The notes under the pieces are model-generated. The model saw nothing but the letters and a program-made list of their open reading frames with translations, did no database searches and was not told where the DNA came from. Both the position numbers and the translations under genes were made by a program. From contig CM048842.1 of the NCBI GenBank assembly GCA_026545765.1, positions 69,788,371 through 69,852,370 of the forward strand: DNA of 64,000 nt, written 5' to 3'. Below are positions 11,787-23,550 of the stretch, one piece after another. The stretch comes from Plantago major. Taxonomy: Eukaryota; Streptophyta; Magnoliopsida; Lamiales; Plantaginaceae. The stretch's first letter is position 1. Each line of letters opens with the position of its first letter.

Positions 11787-14700
11787 TTATCTCTGCCGCT
11801 CGGATGAACCAGCCTGAGTTCCGGAGGGGCCTCCGATCTCCTTTTCCGGAGGTGCTTGCTCCCGTTCTCTGGCTTCTTGGGCCAACCTCCTCTCTCTTCG
11901 AGCCTGCAACTCTTTCAGGAAGCCAGGGTATTGTTGCATCAAGTCCAAATCCCGATCGAAACCATGGACAGGCCCGGGAAAAGTCAACCAGTCTTGGTTG
12001 TGCTCCAAGTGATCCTCCAAAGGAACGAAGACACTAGACATTAGCAACCGGGGCACGAACTGCGGGAGGTACGGACCACCGTGGTCAAACTTCTTGTCCT
12101 CTGTCTCATCACAGACCAGCTCCACAAACTCGCATTGGAGTAAGTCTTCGTCCGAGACACCCTCCGGAGCAAAGTCCGAGCCATCGGCCTCTTTAAAAGC
12201 AGAAACGCCTTCAGCCTCCAAGTCGCAGCCACTCGGAATCCAACCCTTCCACCGGAAATGGCCTACAGCCGCATCGAACCCATCCTGCCGAGCCCATCAT
12301 ACTTGGACTCGAACAAGAATTTGCAGGAGTCCGACCCCAAGAAATCTTGGACGGTCATTGTCCGGACCTTTAGCAGCTCATTCAGCATCATGTCCTTAAA
12401 GCTCCGGGAGACACCAACGAACTCATCCACGCTATCTTGGTGAACTTTCAAGTCATTCTCTAGCGCTAGGGTGGCACTTTTCATCTTGGCCATCTCCAAC
12501 TCGGCCTCCTTCTTGGCAAAAATGGTCTTCTTCAACTGCTCGGACAGACTATTCAACCGAGATATCTCCACCGCCCGAGCAGCCTCAGCCTTGGCCAGAT
12601 CCTCCTCTAGTGTGGCCCTCCGCCCCGACACCACGGAGCACGCCTAAACGGTGGCAGTGAGCTAAAACAACCAACATTAAAAAGTAAGAAACACAGTTCT
12701 GAGCCAGAGAATCTTAACACATTCAAAAATTTAAAAGAATAAACCTTGCGGTGAGTAGCGGTCAACTCTGCAATTCGGTCCAGTTCCGAGGCAGCAACCA
12801 GCCGAGCCACCTCAGCATCCAACTCCAGCTCCGGCTCATCATTCATCTTTCCCTTACCCTTCTTGCCCGAAGGGATCGGACCTCCAGACGAACGCTTTTG
12901 TCCGGCCGCAGCACTCGAGCCACTGGCAGGGGGTCCCGAGACACAGATCTCGGAGGTTTCTTAGCCCCCTTCGAACCAACCACCTTACCCTTGTCCGGGG
13001 TAGGTATTGTCTGAGCCTCTTCGCCCGCGACTGCCCTCCGAGTCTCCTCCACTCGGAAAGTGGTAGCATTCCGGGGCTCCTCCATTGGCAGCACGGTGGA
13101 CGTCTTTATGATTTGGGTTCAGGTATCCTCCTCCATCTCCTTTCGTTGAGCGGCATTCTGCTTCCGCTTCAATTCCCGCATGGTGGACATGGTGTACTCG
13201 AACCAAAAATCTACACATCCGAAGGACAATAAGATGCATGATAACAACAATTTACAATTTACGACTATAAACAAAGCAAGTGACCACCGACTCGGATGAC
13301 CAACCACGTGACCGAAGGAGGAAACACTTACTTAGGTCCTTTCCATCGCAAAAACTTGGCTCTGAAAAGCCAGCCAGGTAGGGAAGAGGTTGGCATATCA
13401 ACCCTCGGAAAAAGTATTTCTCCGGATCTTGGTTCCGGTGGAGAGCTTGCATCCATAAGGGGACGTTCCGAGCCGGAGGTTTCCAGTCCGGCAGCCTGCC
13501 TCGGAAAAATTTCTTCTCAAAATGCCATTTGGTCCTTTCCGCTTCGGATTGACCTTGTTTCAGAGCAGGCCGGACGAAGAAATACCTCTTCCACCAATGT
13601 ATTCCCAAGGAAGAGAGCGGATCGACAAAAAAAGTATATGCTTGGCGACACACAAGCGTATAGAACAAAGTATTCCTATTACTTACACTAACATTGAATA
13701 ACTTCCAAAAGTTATCAAACGTGACCGGGATGTCCTTATATTTACACATCACCCCGAAGCACATCAGATTTTCGAGCGAATTGGGGATGATCTGATGGGG
13801 GCTTAACCCCATGCTGTTCAGAATGTCCGAAAACTCGGACGACACTGGCAACCACCATCTGCAGTGAAGACTTATCTCATGCACGCACATGTACCCCGGA
13901 GGTGGATTGTAGAAAGCGTGCGACTCATCCGGAATGAGAATCTCCACGCACTGCGGGATCTCATACTTCCTCCGAAGTTCCCCCACCTCCTCAGCCGTCA
14001 CAGTCGAAGGACATGTGGGCAATGTACCTTCCTCGTTCATTTCACCCTCCGGATCGGGGTGAGTAACATCGTCCCTTGTCCGAGGAAATTTCACCCGGAA
14101 CACGTCCTCACCCCTCTTGAGCCCCTCGGGCAATTCCTCTTCGCTCATCTGACGACTCGTACCCGCTTGCCCAGCGGACTCCCTCCGAAAAACATGAGCA
14201 GATAGCATTTCTTCTTCTTCCTCCTCCTCGGAATTGACGTTGCCAGTCCGATCCTCCTCCCCCACTCTATCATCCCCGGATGACGAACTCAGTTCTACCA
14301 CCGTCCGAAGGGGCACAACAACCTGGACCCGATCCTCGACACCTTCTTCGCACATACCTAACCCGGGTGGTGCCTCGGAGGTATCATGCACCTCCTCGAT
14401 GTTAGGCTCTTGCGGATCTGGAACGAATGGCACTCGGTTAGGGTTACTCCTAAAATGATAACCTAAGTTGCAAATTAGGGACCGAATCTCTACCGGGAGT
14501 TCGGACTCCTTCCCAGCACGGCCCGGACGGAGATCCCCTATGGTCCGTGAGCTTGTCTCTTGAGCCGCACCAACACCCTGCACATTAGAGACTTGCAGGT
14601 AATCCCGATGCTTCGGAGACCCTGAACCCGGAACAACTAACCGAAGTAAGGAGCTTACCTCGGGCTCTTCCCAGCTCGGACTGGGAGATTGCTCCAGCTC

Positions 14701-14835
14701 TACTGACTCGTCCTCACCAACAATATCAATCTCCTCAGAGCTGTCGGATGGAGACAATGCGTCGGAGACATATCCTTCAGCCTCGGATCGGTTCTGACTA
14801 TCACTCTCGGACATCCTAGGGAAAGGAGAAGGCAA
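11787..14835 (-). pseudogene. Antisense gene of the Tat element ('putative gypsy-type transposase' family)
   Basis: Between pol and the 3' LTR a gene-like region reads opposite to gag-pol. It starts near 14835 with an acidic Ser/Glu-rich N-terminus (MSESDSQNRSEAEG). A conserved globular region follows (about 13.9-13.5 kb) with YNPPPGYMCVHE, CRWWLPVSSEFSDIL and WKRYFFVRP. This matches the domain annotated in plant databases as 'putative gypsy type transposon' (PF04195). Distal parts (12.8-11.8 kb) form a coiled-coil-like Glu/Lys/Leu segment and a basic tail. Antisense, spliced reading frames at this place are known from Retand/Ogre-type elements; their function is unknown. Exon borders were not resolved. 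The region is treated as part of the fossil. Confidence 0.7.
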
Positions 14836-15270
14836 TTTCGTAAGCTTTAAGATGGCTGTCCGAGAGGCCGTTTATGTATAATCAAAAAGGAGAAGGAATT
14901 TTAAACTTCGGACAAAAGAAAGCGAGTCTACCGGACGAAGTTAGTTCGGAGTCAGTAAGATGTTAACTCGGTGTTAGTCAACATAGCCAAGACATTGGTT
15001 ATTGCTCACTATAGTCTACGCACCATGGGCATACATCCGAGCAGACTATACTTTTAACAAAAATGACACAACAAGCAGGGGAAATTAAATCACGCAACAA
15101 AACAAACTTACTTGTACTCGGATGATTGGATTGAAGGCAGCTGACTCCGCACGGAACCACGCACTACGAACTTCTTCTTACTCGCTTCGGATTGGTTGTA
15201 ATTGCTTCGGACGTGCTCAAGTACAAAAATCTTCTCTCTAAAAGTGAGAATGAAAGCGACTTAGGCCCCT

Positions 15271-15277
15271 ATTTATA
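15271..15277 (-). promoter_or_regulatory. TATA box of the antisense gene in the Tat element
   Basis: The minus strand reads ccctctataaataggggcc here, a good TATA box about 440 bp upstream of the antisense start at 14835. It is the only strong TATA on this strand in the spacer. It supports a promoter separate from the LTR, as reported for Retand-type elements. Assignment by position and motif only. Confidence 0.5.
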
Positions 15278-15893
15278 GAGGGCTATATCTGGAACTCCAA
15301 CCGTCATGATTTTTCGAGATTAAATCTCAATCGTAGATCAAAATCATCCAACGGTGTAGTACAACAATACCAAGCGAAATGACGAATCGGTACAAAAAAC
15401 TTACCTTGCGATAACAAAGACACATACAACAAACTTCCCCACTTACGGGCGGAAGAAAACACTCAGGCCTCGGATGATTACCCATCGGACGCCTCGAAAC
15501 TTTTCCTGGCAAAGATCACTTGCTAACATACGGACCCTCGTCCACTCTGACGTTTTCCTTCGGACCTTCTCTTTATAAAATACTTTGGTCCGAACAGAAC
15601 ACTCATCTACGGATTAACACGTAACCTACCAAAGGTACAACTCCGATGTTCTCAGTCTACACTTAGTCTCGCTTACAAATACCCTTTTCTTTCTTAACTT
15701 TGTTGCACTCCGAACCTTTTCCCTCGGACAGCAACAAAAGTACAAAAGAAAGGGGGGAGAGAGATTAAGTTAAGGACCATACGAAGCACGGATTACACCT
15801 TTTTTCTGCTTACGAGAGGCGGATTGGACCAAGGAACAACCCATCCTCTTCGGTCTCGACCAATAGTTCCACTACTATCTTCTACTAAGATAC

Positions 15894-15913
15894 TTGGAAA
15901 CTAGGGGGACATA
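15894..15913 (+). other. Polypurine tract of the Tat element
   Basis: Purine-rich ggaaactagggggacata directly abuts the 3' LTR at 15914, the expected site for plus-strand priming. Confidence 0.75.
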
Positions 15914-16799
15914 TGTTGATACGAAAATATGTCCAATCCGTCATAGGCGCCTTTGGAACGAATCCTAAGGCGTCTCAAGTTGCCTAAAGGATCTGAGACA
16001 CTATGATCCGACCCATAGGTCCGACCCTAGGTCCCTCAGGTCAGACTCACCTAGGTCCGACCCTCCCTAGAAGAGAGGGACAGAGGGCTTGAACGATACT
16101 GGGTCCGACCCATCTAGGCCCGATACGGACGATCATTCGGACCCAACATGACAATCTCACAAGCAACCAAGTAAACTGGCACTAGAGAGTAAGGAGGTCC
16201 GAGCTATAAGGTCCGAATCGGAAGAGTTGGGCAAACTTAGGGAAGTTCCCCATAGACAGCCCAGTATGGTCCGGACCAAGCCTCCGAACCAACCTCTTCG
16301 GACCTTGACCCCCGGCAGACTATGTCACGCCCTCTAAAACTCTCTTGATAATGACTAAACTACCTCTAAAAGCCCAAAGTGGAATGGGGCAAGTATCATT
16401 AATGGGCCATGGGCCTATTGAAGCCTTGGCGGCTCAATCTAGGCCTTACACTTGGCACGATCTGGTGGAACCCTCCCAATTGGGGTGAAATCTATATATA
16501 GGGCACACACCCCCATGATAATGGTAAGTGATAATCACTTCCGAACCTTGACTATCATACAGAGTAGATCTTCAGTCTCTCTTGAGTAAAGTCTCAAACC
16601 GGTTTGACACTTAGCAAACCGGGTCCTAACCCCCCCCCCCCCCTCCAAGTCTCTTGTGCAGGTTCTTACCAAGCTTCGAATCTCATGCTCTCGCACGTTG
16701 GCTCTTACGCTGAACGGGGCTTCTTACTTGAGGATATCTTGGCCATTGCCAGTGGGATAGAATAATCTCTAAGTGGTTGGGGGACTTTTACCCTCAACA
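15914..16799 (+). repeat. 3' LTR of the Tat element
   Basis: 886 bp, matching 3093-3974 over its full length at about 97%. The length difference comes mainly from the C homopolymer near 16630. It is followed by the target duplication agtac at 16800-16804. Confidence 0.95.
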
Positions 16800-17642
16800 A
16801 GTACCTTTCTTATTATAACAGCTAAAATTGAACTTTTAACTAAAATCCTAGTATTTAATCATATCATCATGTCCACAGTGTTTTTAAAGAGCGTTGTATG
16901 GAGAATAATCCAATAATGGTAGATGATACGCTTGAAGATCTTCTTTAAGAGAAGTTGGAGTCAGAATTTCTAGATTAGTTCAAGGAGTATGTCCGAGAGA
17001 TCCTGTCAACAACGTCACATGTCCTTACTTACTAGCTCTAGCAGACGGACCATATAGAAAGGTCTCCACATTCTCATCTTACATAGTAAATGGCCTTAGG
17101 TTTCACACGAATGACTCTAACACGACCATGGCTACAAGCAATTGTGGGGTGTGTGTCAGGAGGCAAGATCAAGGAGCAGCTGATTTGTATGATTTCTACG
17201 GGAAGCTTAAACGAATTGTGCGCCTTGAATATCATGTGCCCTTGAAAAGAACCCTTCTGTTTGATGTTGACTGGTATGATCCAACTCCACTTGGTACGAA
17301 GAAGAATGAGCAGTATGAAATGGTGGACATAAACCATAAGAAGAGGTACATAAGTATGAACCATTTATCTTGGCGACTCAAGCATGCCAAGTGGTGTTTC
17401 TTGAATATCCAAGCAGGAAATGCGATAAGGCGGACTGGTTGGCTGCGATACCTATACATGTCCGCTCCAAAGTGGAGTACGTTGAGAAAGATGACTCAAT
17501 TACCAACTCGTACCAAGAAGAGGTTGTCGATGAACAAGCAAAAACTCATGTACAGACTCGTGATGAATTCATAGAGCTGCACGAGGACCAGTATGTAGAC
17601 TTAACCACAGACGAGGACGCCGAGGGTATGTGTGTATGGTAG
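16800..17642 (+). pseudogene. CACTA TNP2-like transposase, C-terminal part (DUF4216-like)
   Basis: CACTA coding sequence resumes right after the LTR element. From about 16,880 the text reads like the C-terminal region of CACTA transposases. The DUF4216-type block is clear at 17107-17400 (MATSNCGVCVRRQDQGAADL, DFYGKLKRIVRLEYH, LLFDVDWYDPTPLGTK). It ends in an acidic tail (VDLTTDEDAEG) just before a possible donor at 17626. A one-base slip near 17370-17400 separates the two visible frames. Together with 1184-3092 it is one broken gene split by the LTR element. Confidence 0.8.

Positions 17643-17643
<1 letters not shown>

Positions 17644-17740
<97 letters not shown>
17644..17740. repeat. (TA)n/(GA)n microsatellite between the CACTA genes
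   Basis: About 36 TA units (17644-17717) run into about 11 GA units (to 17740). They lie between the end of the transposase and the first exon of the second gene, probably in an intron or leader. Confidence 0.97.
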
Positions 17741-17741
<1 letters not shown>

Positions 17742-17837
17742 TTAGTTGTTGATAACACCAAGTCTTTGTGAGTTATTACGAGTCAAATGTATTGTATACT
17801 AACACATTTTTTCTGTATTTGTTGCATGTTTTTGCAG

Positions 17838-19268
17838 ATGCCGCGACATAGGAAATCTACATATGTTCCTCCCTCATGCAGTAGGTTGCCCGGTGGTAGC
17901 CCGGCACAGGGTAGTCGAGCAAGAGTTTCATCTGGAGACGATTTTGAGGGTCAGAGCAGCCAGTCTGCGATTCCTGAGACCCCACCGAGTTCGAGCAGGG
18001 GCCCGACATCAGTCTGGGGTAACTTACCAGATGACGGGTGTCCCTACACCGAGTATACACCCGGAGCGATGTGGCAGAGGAAGCCTTTGTTGTTCCCCAA
18101 TGGCCCATCGAAGTAAGTATGATGCATTTGTATATAGAACATAACTTAAGATAATTTATGTCACATCATTGTTGTACTATACTAATTAATATCCGTTTCT
18201 TGTATCTTATACATTGATAACAGGTTATGGCCTACCGATGCTTTAGGAAAACTTAGTGACGCAATCAAGGCGGAGAGGGAGATCCCGGGTGGCGAGAAGT
18301 GGTCGAATATCTCGGACCGACTGAAGGCAGAATACTTTGATGAGTTGCAGGTAAGTTTAAATTTGACATTGCTTTATTTGTTGTTTTAATCGTTGTTTTA
18401 ATGTGAGTGGTATGTTAGCCACTATATGTGAGTGGTATATTAGTCACTGAACTTGGGTGATATGTTAGTCACCATTGTGTTAGTAAATTTTAGGACAATG
18501 TGAGTGGTATGTTAGCCACTATATGTGGGTGGTATATTAGCCACTGAACTTGGGTGATATGTTAGTCACCATTGAATCCGTTGTGTTATCTTATTAAATT
18601 GATGTCTTTGTTTACGTTATGCAATTTGGATGTTGTGTGGAATTGTTGTAGAAAGACTACTTCATTCCCAATGCCTTAGTTCCCCGGCTGTGGCCTGTCT
18701 TCGAGATGTTGGGGTCAGATTTTTATAAGAAGATGATTAGCGATGTTAAAAGAAAACGCAAGAAGCCAATATGGATGGGAGAGGACGGGTGGGAACATTG
18801 GTTGGAGTACTGGAGAAGGAAGGAGGACATTCAGGCTGCAGCCCAGAACAGAGAGAACCGACTAACTGAGCCGTCTGATGGTGGCCAGTCACCACTATGG
18901 ATCGTGAGCTATGGCTATGGATCACCGTATAGCGGTAAGTTTACATCTTATTTGTCAGTTTATTCGTACATGTGTTTTGTGTTTAATTTCTACCCACTTA
19001 CTAGCTAATTGTTTGCATATATATGCTCTTCAGGCGGAGGCGGGGGAGGAGAAGAGCGCGCTAGCGCACTTTAAAAGAGCAAAGTTGAAGGATGGCATAT
19101 GGGTGGACAGACGGTCCGATGTTATTGCGGTACGTTTCTTTTGTTGAAGTTCATATTTGTGTAGTCGTATAAGTTATTTTGAAAACTGTAACTCATGGTA
19201 TATGCACTTTACGATTTCAGGCTGAGGTGGAGGCGAGGATCGCCGGTCAGGAGCTGACAGTTGAATAA
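17838..19268 (+). pseudogene. CACTA second gene, Ptta/En/Spm type (Transposase_24-like)
   Basis: The ATG at 17838 follows a 3' splice site (tttgcag), so a leader intron is likely. Exon 1 is 17838-18112 (MPRHRKSTYVPPS, Ser/Pro-rich). Exon 2 is 18224-18350 (LWPTDALGKLSDAIKAER, W..ISDRLKAEYFDELQ). Exon 3 is 18652-18934 (YFIPNALVPRLWPVF, KKPIWMGEDGWEHWLEYW). Exon 4 is about 19034-19130 (LKDGIWVDRRSDVIA) and exon 5 19221-19268. The KDG.WVD and WP..AL..L motifs are those of the plant Ptta/En/Spm family, a DNA-binding partner of TNP2. Phases agree through exon 3; exon 4 is then out of frame, and a degenerate continuation with several stops reaches about 19575. The gene is dead. Confidence 0.75.
18401..18574 (+). 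repeat. Tandem 77-bp repeat in an intron of the CACTA second gene
   Basis: Copies at 18401-18477 and 18498-18574 differ at about two positions, with a 20-bp spacer. Each copy itself contains three variants of gtgagtggtatgttagccac, which are short inverted words. Confidence 0.9.
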
Positions 19269-19774
19269 GAAAACAACATCTTCTTAGCCGTCAACCCAAT
19301 GGACGATATAAGCGAGTATATATGGGGAGTTACTACGACTGGCCGATCCTAGCCACTCAAAGATCCCAAAGAAGCCAGAGCACCATTTTTCACACAGGAG
19401 CAGGTCTCGGAGTTGGTGCAGGCACAGGTGAAGGAAAGGGTGTAGGCATAGATGCGGATGCAGGTCGATCCTTTGCAAGAGCAGCTAGCTAAAACACAGG
19501 AGGAATACTGACAATTTCAGCTGCGGATGGAGGCTTTCATGGCCATGTACCCACCGCCCCCGCCCCAAGATAGTTAGTTTGGACTTGTTTTTCTGACTTC
19601 TTATTTTAGCTTATGTACGGATATTTAATTTCATTACGGATAATTTGTATTCGTCGAATGCTTTCTGTTGATTAATACAATTTAATTATTTTAGATTTAT
19701 TATCGTAAATTATATTTGTGAAACAGGTGAAATATGAGGCATCAAAATTTTTTTAAAAAAATTTAATAATCTGC

Positions 19775-20113
19775 AGATTTAGAGACGGATAAATTATCCG
19801 TCTCTAAATCTGGATTTAATTTATTATTAAAAAAATCCATCGCTAAATAGCGACGGATAATTATCCGTCTCAAAAGGTCTCAGAATTATGGAATTAAAAT
19901 AAATAAGAAATCACCTTATTAGAGACGGATAAGAATCCGTCACAAAAAGGTCAACGAAATTATTCGTCGCTAAATCCGTTACAAATTAGCGACGGATAAT
20001 TTATCCGTCACAAAATAGCTTCTGACGAAGAAAATAAGGACGACCTAATTATCCGTCGCTACGGATCGGCCCCTGTTTATTATATGTCGCTAAAGAGTGA
20101 ATTTTTTGTAGTG
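19775..20113 (+). repeat. CACTA subterminal repeats and 3' terminal inverted repeat
   Basis: The words agagacggataa, agcgacggataa and their complements ttatccgtcgct/ttatccgtctct occur about nine times in both orientations between 19777 and 20068, several as head-to-head pairs. The last bases (20102-20113) read CACTACAAAAAA on the minus strand, the CACTA terminus. In En/Spm such subterminal words bind the TNPA-type protein. Here binding is inferred from layout. Confidence 0.88.
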
Positions 20114-20431
20114 ATTTAAATTTAATTAGTATTCATCGATTATAACTCAATTAAAATTCGATCAATTAAAGTTGCGTGCCAAACAACCTATAGATTATAT
20201 ATACATCTACTCCAGTTCGATCTTTTAAAATTTATGGAATGCTATTATGGTACTATTAAAAAGTTTGGCTCACGACAATTCGCATCTGCACCCCATATAT
20301 TAAATTTTCATTCGAATGAACTCACTAAAGACGTTGAATGTCTCACGCCCAAACTCCCAATAAGTATGGGGAATATTGGAAAAATTAGAATTTTCAGATA
20401 AGATAGAATACCAATCAAAATATATATACAT

Positions 20432-20490
<59 letters not shown>

Positions 20491-23400
20491 GTGCAACATA
20501 GTAATTTATTGAATATTTCTCTCATATTTATAGTTGGTTTTAAGTAAAAATTTAAAATGGATAATTTGTTGGAGCAGAAATTTAAACTCAAACGGGACGT
20601 AAATGAGCCTGATACTCATATAGTATGTCTCTTAACATTTATGGATGAATATTGTTGGTGTGAAAATTCCGACTCCACGTGCGGACACATGAGCCAAATA
20701 CTCTGATATCGTAAGAGAATTTCATATATCCGATATGTAGTTTTGTACGATTGTACGGTTTTTTAGGTAAGATGGGATTGAGTCACGCACACTATAATGG
20801 TAACAACATTGCGTCATCATAATTGCCTTAAACAAATATCTAAAATACTTTTAGAGAAGAAAACAAAATTTGCAGTATCAGCTCACAACAAATTAGCTAA
20901 CAAGGTCGATTCGATCAACCACGTACGTAACATGCCAATTACGTCCACTTCATAGTGTTTTCTCAACTACTCATAGCTGTAACCAAGTATGGGTTGGGTG
21001 TGTGTGTGTGTTTGCAGTAAAGATTGATCGATAATTCGATCGTGCAGCTCAATTATTCACTTTAAATATCTGCATTGGATTTTTGTTTCTTGCAATTGGT
21101 TTCTTTTTTTCCTTTTAGTATTGTGTTGCAGGAGTGACTCGTGACTTCACTGCTTGTACATGTTGTTTTTTATGTACTTTTAGTCGCACTTTTACCGTTC
21201 TAATTTCTTTGGACAGATTCTTGGTTAGAAAATCAAGAGCACCAATCTATATAATATATTAATCAAAAAAGGTTTGGAGCCATTCTAGTCTATCCACCTC
21301 ATTTAATTACTTGACAAATCACTATTATGTGATTGGTCAATTCATTTGCTTGGTTGTCAAATTCTTTTATTTTGATTGGTCCAAATTATTCCATCTTATT
21401 GTAAGACACGTTCAGTTCAAACGTATGGAGTATTGGTTTTGGAATGTTGTAATTCTCAAGGGTATTTTTTCAGTTACCATTCTCAATCATTGAAAGAATA
21501 TTGAAACCAACACAAATATCTTAATTAATAAATGCAATATAATTAAATCGGACCTAAAAAAATAATTTTGATGTTCAAATTTCATACAGGTTTTGCTATC
21601 ATTAACAAACATTGCGAAGTTATTAGATACTTATAGAGTTCCAATTAGCATTTTCCTAAAAAAAAAATTCTCAAAATATTATTATTAATTACTGATCATA
21701 TGAAGAAACTGAGGATGACTGATGTTTTCAAGTATAAATATAATGTTTTAAATAATACTAATAATGTTTTATATATAAACCTTCAATTCACCGATATTTT
21801 TAATAAAAACTTCTAATATTTCTTATTGTAACTGTAACTATAATTAAACATAAAAAAATTCAATTCACCAATTTTTTAATAAAAACTTTTAATACTTCTA
21901 ATACTAATATTTGTCAGTCCCTTTTAATTACTATATACTTAAATTTAACTACTTTATAAATGAATCTTATTTTCAAATTCTATAATTTTCAAATATATTA
22001 ATTTAAGTCACTATATTTTATAATCACTCTATTGAGTAGATAAATTTGGTTTGTTATTGTCGCATGGTAATCAAGGAAATATTTTTGGCTAAAATTAATT
22101 TAAGAAGATCAATATTAAAAAGTTATTTTTCAGAGAGAAGGGATATAACATTTGCAGCACCTACACTTTCTCATTCCAATATAATATAGTCCCTTAATTA
22201 ATGGTATTCCCTAGCTACTTCCAAAACAAATAACATATTTGAGTTTTTATAAAAGTTTAAGGTCGATTTTAACCATAAATTATTTATATATTATGTTGGA
22301 AAAAAGTTAACTAAAATCATATGTTTACGAAATTTATTTAGTGCACTTATAATTTATATTAAATATTTTTTCTGATAGGATATAAGAGCAATTTATGATC
22401 AAAACCGACTTAAAAAAAATCTCATGCTTAAATGTTGGCAATTTATGGTCAAAGTCGAACAAAATAATTTCTCATGCTTAATTAATTATTGGCAATTTAT
22501 GGTCAAAATCGACTCCATCATGCATTTGTAGCAATTTTTCTAAAATGTACCTCATGCTTAAATAAATGTCAAATAGCCAAGTATATCAAGTCAAATTCTT
22601 ATAAAAGTCATGTTTTTCCAAAATTGAAGAAAACATTAGCTCTCCACCCCAAGTGTATGGCATAACCATCCAATTTGCACTTATATCATATGGTCTTTCA
22701 TACTAATATACCTCCTCCACCCCGATTTCAACTTACCGTGTTGACTTTTTTGGGTCAACCTTTGTCAATTTTAATAAACCTCAAATTACTCTCAAACTAT
22801 AAAGGTAAATGAGTTAATAATATCATATAATGAACATTTAAGAAGTACTAAGATTTTATAATACGAGTCGAGTACCCTACCCAACCTCGATGGATCGGAT
22901 TCAAATTAAATGCAGCCGGATCGGACTTTCAAAACTCCTTCCCAGTCCACCTGGGCACTATTTGCGCTTGGGCCTAGCCTACGTAATACGGTCGAACCTT
23001 CAAAAGTCTTCCCAGTCGAACCCATTATGCGATATTTCATGAAGTACGTGCATATGAGGAGGCACTCATGACAGATAGGAAACGTCGCTCGATAGGAGTT
23101 TAAGGGATGTCATGAATTGTCCATGGGAGCCTTTGTGGGTTGGACCTTCGCTTAGCATTTACACATATATTGTTCATTGCCCGGGTAGCAGATGTCGTAT
23201 GTTCTTTCAGATTTGTGACAAATGTGATATGTATAAGTTACAATTTACATGCATCGCATGTATTGTAATTTATATTTATTTTATATTCAATCTGTTTTTT
23301 CTTTCTAATGTCATATTAAAATCATTTCAATATTGTTCGTCATATATCGAGACTCAAGAGATGCAAGAATTTGCTATGTGGATATTTTAAGTCAGTGACG

Positions 23401-23540
23401 GGGCTGTTGGGGAATAAAACTTATTAAATGATGACGGTATTAATATCAAGATTCTCGATAATACCCTTATTTGGGAAATAAGTAATCCTATTCCAACCAT
23501 TATGATAGTACATATATTTAGTTAATTGGAGCATTTAACT
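20114..23540. other. AT-rich spacer without recognisable genes
   Basis: No coding sequence is supported. It holds an (AT)n tract at 20434-20486, a short TG run near 21000, and three imperfect tandem copies of a unit built on gcaatttatggtcaaaatcg at about 22388-22520. A Stowaway-like end (ctcctccaccccgattt) with no visible partner starts at 22710. Confidence 0.7.
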
Positions 23541-23550
23541 GATCCATCAC

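Larger units (their letters stand above)
3093..16799 (+). mobile_element. Tat/Retand-type Ty3/gypsy LTR retrotransposon fossil
   Basis: LTRs at both ends begin TGTTGATACG and end ..TCAACA. A perfect 5-bp duplication agtac lies on each side (3088-3092 and 16800-16804), inside the CACTA transposase gene. Order: LTR, primer site, gag, protease, reverse transcriptase, two RNase H regions, integrase, a roughly 5.8-kb spacer holding an antisense gene, purine tract, LTR. Dual RNase H, integrase at the end of pol and an antisense gene before the 3' LTR place it in the Tat lineage. It looks structurally complete but broken, with roughly half a dozen lesions in gag-pol. The LTRs differ at about 28 sites in 880 (about 3%), mostly transitions. 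This suggests about 1-2.5 million years at commonly used plant rates (1.3e-8 to 7e-9 per site per year). Confidence 0.93.
1184..20113 (+). mobile_element. CACTA (En/Spm) DNA transposon, interrupted by a Tat LTR element
   Basis: CACTA sequence occupies 1184-3092 and 16800-20113; the 13.7 kb between is a nested LTR retrotransposon. The right end is exact: the minus strand reads CACTACAAAAAATTC from 20113, followed by att, which would be the 3-bp target duplication. The left terminus and the N-terminal third of the transposase lie left of the window beyond the MULE. It carries two genes in the same direction, a TNP2-like transposase and a Ptta/En/Spm (Transposase_24-like) gene, and a subterminal zone of repeats at 19.77-20.11 kb. 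Several frameshifts and stops show that it is dead. Confidence 0.85.

Noticed and set aside
11787-14835. Host gene or new defence system on the minus strand inside the LTR element
   Set aside because: Position between pol and the 3' LTR and the known gypsy-type antisense domain explain it as part of the Tat element.
17546-17761. Open frame made of alternating Ile-Tyr
   Set aside because: It is the (TA)n microsatellite read as codons, not a protein.
20308-20499. Open frame over the second AT tract
   Set aside because: Low-complexity (AT)n reading with no start context or family.
23112-23390. 92-codon frame with hydrophobic end
   Set aside because: No domain, biased composition, no splice or promoter context; chance frame in AT-rich spacer.
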